This document shows positions 63,190 through 64,000 of a stretch of 64,000 nucleotides of DNA, piece after piece (position 1 is the stretch's first letter; each line of letters starts with the position of its first letter). Source of the DNA: Liriodendron chinense. Lineage: Eukaryota; Streptophyta; Magnoliopsida; Magnoliales; Magnoliaceae. The position numbers and the translations under genes were made by a program. The stretch covers positions 868,001 to 932,000 of the forward strand of contig PVNU02000935.1 of the NCBI GenBank assembly GCA_003013855.2, given 5' to 3'. The notes below the pieces were generated by a model. It saw only the letters and a list, made by a program, of their open reading frames with translations, ran no database searches and had not been told where the DNA came from.

Positions 63190-64000
63190 GTCCCCTCTCG
63201 CCCCTACGTGGCTCCGCCTCTGCCATTGATGATATCCAAAAACAATCAGATTATCAATTACATCACTAAAATTACTTTAATAGGATGATTTGCACCATCT
63301 AAACATTGTCCATGTGAATCAACAATTAAAAATCATTGGTTAGTCACTTGGATGTGATCCTATGCTTGTGGCCCATCCGAGACTTGGAATTTCATTATTT
63401 TTTGCCAAAGTATATATTTCAATGGGCTTATTACAACTATTATGTCAAACATTATATATATACACTAATTAGGGATATGAAAGTTGATTTAGTAATTAAA
63501 TTCAAACTCCTGTACATATACTATGCATAACTGCTTTTGGATCACAGGGGATTCCAAATCCAGGGTGCCAAACACAACTATGGTGTTTTAAATTCAGGGT
63601 TCTGTATCGACGCTCCAAATAGGCTCGTAATTTTAAATTGATGTTAAAAAAAATTGTGTTTCAAAATTTCCAACCAAAGCCCCTTCCCTCTAGAATTTCA
63701 AATCAAGTTTTTCTCCCTATTGATGTGTATTCCTTTTAGTCCAACGTTGCGAATCCTTACAAGTTTTGAAGTGTTTATAATGAGAGGTGTTATAGAAAGC
63801 TTGAGTCTTCAAGGGACATTGGGGTGTGGGTGTTGTACCATTTTTTAATACACCTTGGACTCAGCTGGACTGTGACTGCAGCCCTAGCCCTAGTGCTCGA
63901 TGCGAGTGTACTCGGGCAGGTCACCCCTTTGTTTTAAAAAACAAAGAGTTTTGAAAGAGTACCTTGCCTTTTCACCACAGGATCTCTTTTTGAAATTTAT
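63190..64000. other. AT-rich end of window, nothing recognised
   Basis: Only short frames without family resemblance. TATATATACAC occurs near 63455. Confidence 0.4.

Overview
The window is nuclear DNA of a flowering plant. It carries two host genes that can be rebuilt exon by exon, both with very long introns, set in a dense bed of nested transposable elements. The lineage is not certain. The many copies of a foldback repeat with GTGGGGCCCACC-type ends, the very long introns and the mixture of chromovirus Gypsy, Copia, L1 and RTE elements suggest a large genome, possibly a magnoliid (inference, low confidence).

Host gene 1 (+ strand, about 1.6-27.1 kb) encodes a 325-residue F-box protein of the FBXO9/Hrt3 type, the family of Arabidopsis FBP7. 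Ten coding exons join in consistent phase with GT-AG introns and no internal stop. Intron 5 is 14.8 kb and holds a complete 8.2 kb Ty3/Gypsy chromovirus (8476-16681) and a 5.3 kb hAT-like element (16888-22171), each with further insertions. Intron 2 holds a hAT-like foldback element, and intron 9 holds a miniature LTR element.

The intergenic part (27.1-40.8 kb) holds an internally deleted Gypsy chromovirus on the minus strand (27953-33214), a solo LTR of another Gypsy type (about 34.25-35.24 kb), a small tRNA-related SINE, an L1-type LINE relic (minus, about 37.1-39.5 kb) and a perfectly delimited 133-bp Mutator-type MITE.

Host gene 2 (- strand, 40784-49657) encodes the 165-residue proteolipid subunit c of the vacuolar H+-ATPase in three exons. 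Its second intron (8.29 kb) contains RTE-type LINE remains, a 3.4 kb palindromic element with 1.4-1.5 kb inverted arms and a perfect 5-bp target duplication (42471-45917), and a hAT-like MITE.

From 50 kb to the end no host gene is visible. There are foldback MITEs, a decayed Ty1/Copia polyprotein (50.5-52.77 kb), two 2.4-2.7 kb LTR-like units facing each other as a huge inverted repeat (52775-58264), a deleted Copia element nested in a MITE (60163-61806) and further nested MITEs. No RNA gene, CRISPR array or prokaryotic system was seen. The points of most interest are the nested chronology, the giant inverted repeats (one inside a housekeeping-gene intron), the TRIM elements with intact boundaries, and three G/C runs of identical length.
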